The notes under the pieces are model-generated. The model was given only the letters and a program-made list of their open reading frames with translations. It was not told where the DNA came from and searched no databases. A DNA stretch of 64,000 nt from Notospermus geniculatus (Eukaryota; Nemertea; Pilidiophora; Heteronemertea; Lineidae), in contig NMRB01000032.1 of assembly GCA_002633025.1 (NCBI GenBank), forward strand, positions 333,932 through 397,931. Direction: 5' to 3'. The position numbers and the translations under genes were made by a program. How positions within the stretch are numbered: the stretch's first letter is position 1; every line of letters begins with the position of its first letter. Positions 61,670 through 64,000 of this stretch are shown here, piece by piece.

Positions 61670-62980
61670 CCATAAGCAGTTTCATTTGGATGATACCAAG
61701 TTATTTCACTACGACAGACACAAGTACAATACCAGGATACATAACGCAAAGAAAATATAATATACAAATCACTCGAATACTGTTTTATCTCATGAGTTGC
61801 TAGTTGATTTGTCAATGCCTATAAATCTACCATGAGGCAGAAACAAGTCACCTGCCTTCTCACCTGGTCAACTTGCCCAACAATTCCCACACCCAGAGTG
61901 ACCTCATATAATGAGACCAACTTTAAACAAAATGAAATATATAAAACACCAGGACAGTATCATTGATAGCACCATTTTTAACGAGTGTATTCAGCTGATT
62001 TGCAGGCAATACTAGGAGAAGAAAAACATTTCACCATCAACATCATTTAGGATGTCAGGCGAACACTGAGCACTTACCGGTATGAAATTGGAAGCTCTTT
62101 CAGACAACAATACAATTTAACAAATTAGGCCTTCTTTTCATGGAGTCATTTTTTCTTCATAGAGACAATACCCTCTCAAAAATCAGTCCCTCATAATCAA
62201 CTCATGACATTTTTCAAATCAAGTTTCACTGCAAAATACTGACTATGTACGGTACACCGTACACTGTGTATTGAGAGGTGCTGCTATGAGAAGGCCGAGA
62301 ACAAATCTGAGATAATATGCCGATTACACTGACTTTGTACACCACACTTAACTAGCAACCAAAGCGCAGACACAGCAATATTAAGACTGTGGGATTACCG
62401 TATATATACCGGCAGATCATGGGAACAATAAGTACACTACTTTTTGATTGGGCACCAATATGACTACTTACAGCAGAACTAGAACTATGTACACAATTAA
62501 CAAATACGGTACAATAACAGCCATGATTAGCAACACATAACTTAACAGCAGCAACACATAACTTATAGAAATACCCTTGAAATGTGCTGTAATGCAGGAT
62601 ACAGCTTCTGAAACCCATCTCAGGTCTCAAAATTTTTATTTCACTGCAATCTTTCTACGAACTGCACTGAAAAGAATCGGGAATCCACAAGAACAGATTT
62701 AAAGAAATGGTTTCAACCGGCTCAGCATATACAGTGTTAAGTCACTTACGGTAATGTCTTTAGAAGAACCAGCCTTTTATGAGAATATTTGTAGCAGCAC
62801 TTGCATCAAGAATCACTGTAAAGTGATCCAGTACAGGACAAGTGACACACAGTCTACATTGAGCAATGCTTGGATATAAGACATGGGAGAAACCTACTCG
62901 GTCAGTTGGGTAAGTACCTCTTGGTAATACAACGGAGTCATATTCACTGGTCATTTTCCAAAATGCATCCACTTTCACAC
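61670..62980. other. Downstream region of the DENND2-like gene
   Basis: Presumed 3' UTR and flanking DNA of the minus-strand gene. TTTATT on the + strand at 62635-62640, a candidate minus-strand poly(A) signal, lies about 340 nt past the stop. No other gene seen. Confidence 0.45.
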
Positions 62981-63865
62981 TCAGACAGCTTTCTTCTTTT
63001 GGTCACCTGAGCCTTTTATATTCGTCTTGATCGCCTTGCCAATATTTCGTAGCTTTTCCCGGAAATTATTCCAAGACGTCGGTGGCATGCTGGCCAATTC
63101 CTGCTTGTATTCAGCTATCCTTGCATCAAAAAGTCCTGTAATAAATGATGATTTTGCATTAACACCAAACCTCTGATTTGGAGGAAAGATACCCATGGTG
63201 TCTGATATATAGAGGATCGTTTTCCATATCTCTTGAATGAAAGCAGGGAATAAGACACACCCTACTCTGATTCTTCAAAGGATAGGTCTCTATAGGAAAA
63301 ATACAATCCTTGAAGAATAATTCATTATAAAACATTACAATCATTGATATCAACACAACTTACCTTTTTCATTGCAAGTGCCATCAAGATGGTCATTTAT
63401 AAATGAATGAAACATCTGCGTTTCACAGAACCATTCAAGAAACATCCTCAAACTTTTCGATGACACTGCCTTACAGAATGAGTCCTTCTGAAATACTTTT
63501 TCGCCATCTTGTTGAATGCCTACGTGCTCCTCAAAATGGCCGACAGATTCAACAAACAGTCGCACAAATGCCTCACTGATCAACACGTTTTTCTGGCCAT
63601 CTGAAAGTAAGTAATATTGAATGAACAGCTACACATTCATTTAAGCTAGTTACTATGTAATAAAGCCTTCAACCCTTTCCACCACACTGACAAGTGCTAA
63701 GTTTTGCTGGATCTGGTCTCATATATCAGTTAGTCACCGACCTGAATCCTCCATGGCCATCTTCAAAGCTTCAATCAGTGCTTTCTGCAGCTTCCTAGGA
63801 ATGATTGTCGTTTCATCATCACATGTCCGCAGTAAACAGGCCTTGTCTAAGTCGATGATTAATAC
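62981..63865 (-). CDS. DENN domain-containing protein 2-like, last three exons
   Basis: Exons 63865-63742, 63600-63364, 63135-62981; the frame is continuous and the gene extends beyond the window. DENND2 proteins are exchange factors for Rab9-type GTPases on endosomal membranes. The translation matches the C-terminal dDENN part of human DENND2: VLIIDLDKACLLRTCDDETT, IIPRKLQKALIEAL, SEAFVRLFVESVGHFEEHV, FQKDSFCKAVSSKSLRMFLE, CETQMFHSFINDH and GLFDARIAEYKQEL. The basic end KAIKTNIKGSGDQKKKAV resembles the Lys-rich tails of the family. I cannot decide between A, B, C and D; invertebrates often have a single gene. Confidence 0.85.
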
Positions 63866-64000
63866 CTACAAGTGAAGATTATGACAAAAACTTTGGTATG
63901 GGAACACCAGACACCTGGACAAACCGTGATGAAAACATTCACTAATACACATAGAGACTGAATTCTTCTGCAACCACTTCCTATGACAAGGGCCAAATGA
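63866..64000 (-). other. Intron of the DENND2-like gene
   Basis: A CAG acceptor-like junction (ctacaag on +, 63866 onward) precedes the last complete exon. The rest shows no coding similarity. Confidence 0.6.

Overview
This is eukaryotic, animal nuclear DNA. Intron-split genes with GT-AG junctions encode metazoan proteins, and the spaces between them are full of short inverted-repeat transposons. The gene set (MASTL, FOXM1, DIABLO, TERB1, a syntaxin 7/12 relative, a DENND2 relative), the compact introns, and the abundance of tacatgtac, taccggta and ggcctaggcc words suggest a marine invertebrate, probably a deuterostome such as an echinoderm, hemichordate or amphioxus. I cannot fix the species. 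Single Ns, two larger gaps beside poly-G runs, and two near-identical 1.2-1.6 kb duplications that begin next to an N suggest a draft assembly with unmerged haplotypes.

Layout. 190-4146 (+): the 3' two-thirds of MASTL/Greatwall. 4.2-24.1 kb: about 20 kb without a recognisable gene, holding nested MITEs, a degenerate 250-300 bp repeat array, a duplicated block and a cluster of hairpins. 24175-29312 (-): FOXM1, with its fork head exons present twice. 30124-31481 (+): an ISOC2-like isochorismatase-domain protein. 32017-33911 (-): DIABLO/Smac. 34084-36830 (+): PCYOX1, whose ATG is only 172 bp from that of DIABLO. 38054-42017 (-): ACAA2, lacking a clear first exon. 42568-43159: gap. 44562-47109 (+): syntaxin 7/12. 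51272-59177 (+): TERB1, unusually long. 62981-63865 (-): the last three exons of a DENND2-family gene that continues past the window.

The genes do not form one pathway. Themes are cell-cycle control (MASTL restrains PP2A-B55 in mitosis; FOXM1 drives G2/M transcription), mitochondria (DIABLO, ACAA2), endolysosomal membranes (PCYOX1, syntaxin, DENND2 as a likely Rab exchange factor) and meiotic telomeres (TERB1). Several neighbours are divergent (FOXM1/ISOC, DIABLO/PCYOX1, ACAA2/syntaxin) or convergent (ISOC/DIABLO, PCYOX1/ACAA2).

Best leads: (1) TERB1 appears to carry two tandem Myb-like domains and two families of Thr-Pro-rich protein repeats not present in the mammalian protein as I know it. 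(2) The DIABLO homologue has a candidate IAP-binding tetrapeptide, AQPL, exactly where human Smac has AVPI. (3) Three transposons landed inside tandem repeats that preserve the empty site. They show a TTAA duplication, a TAA duplication and, in one case, AAA|TTT insertion with no duplication, like the Spy group. (4) Five hairpins lie within 1 kb at 20.2-21.2 kb. All exon joins were made by eye from splice signals, reading frame and similarity to remembered family sequences, without database searches.
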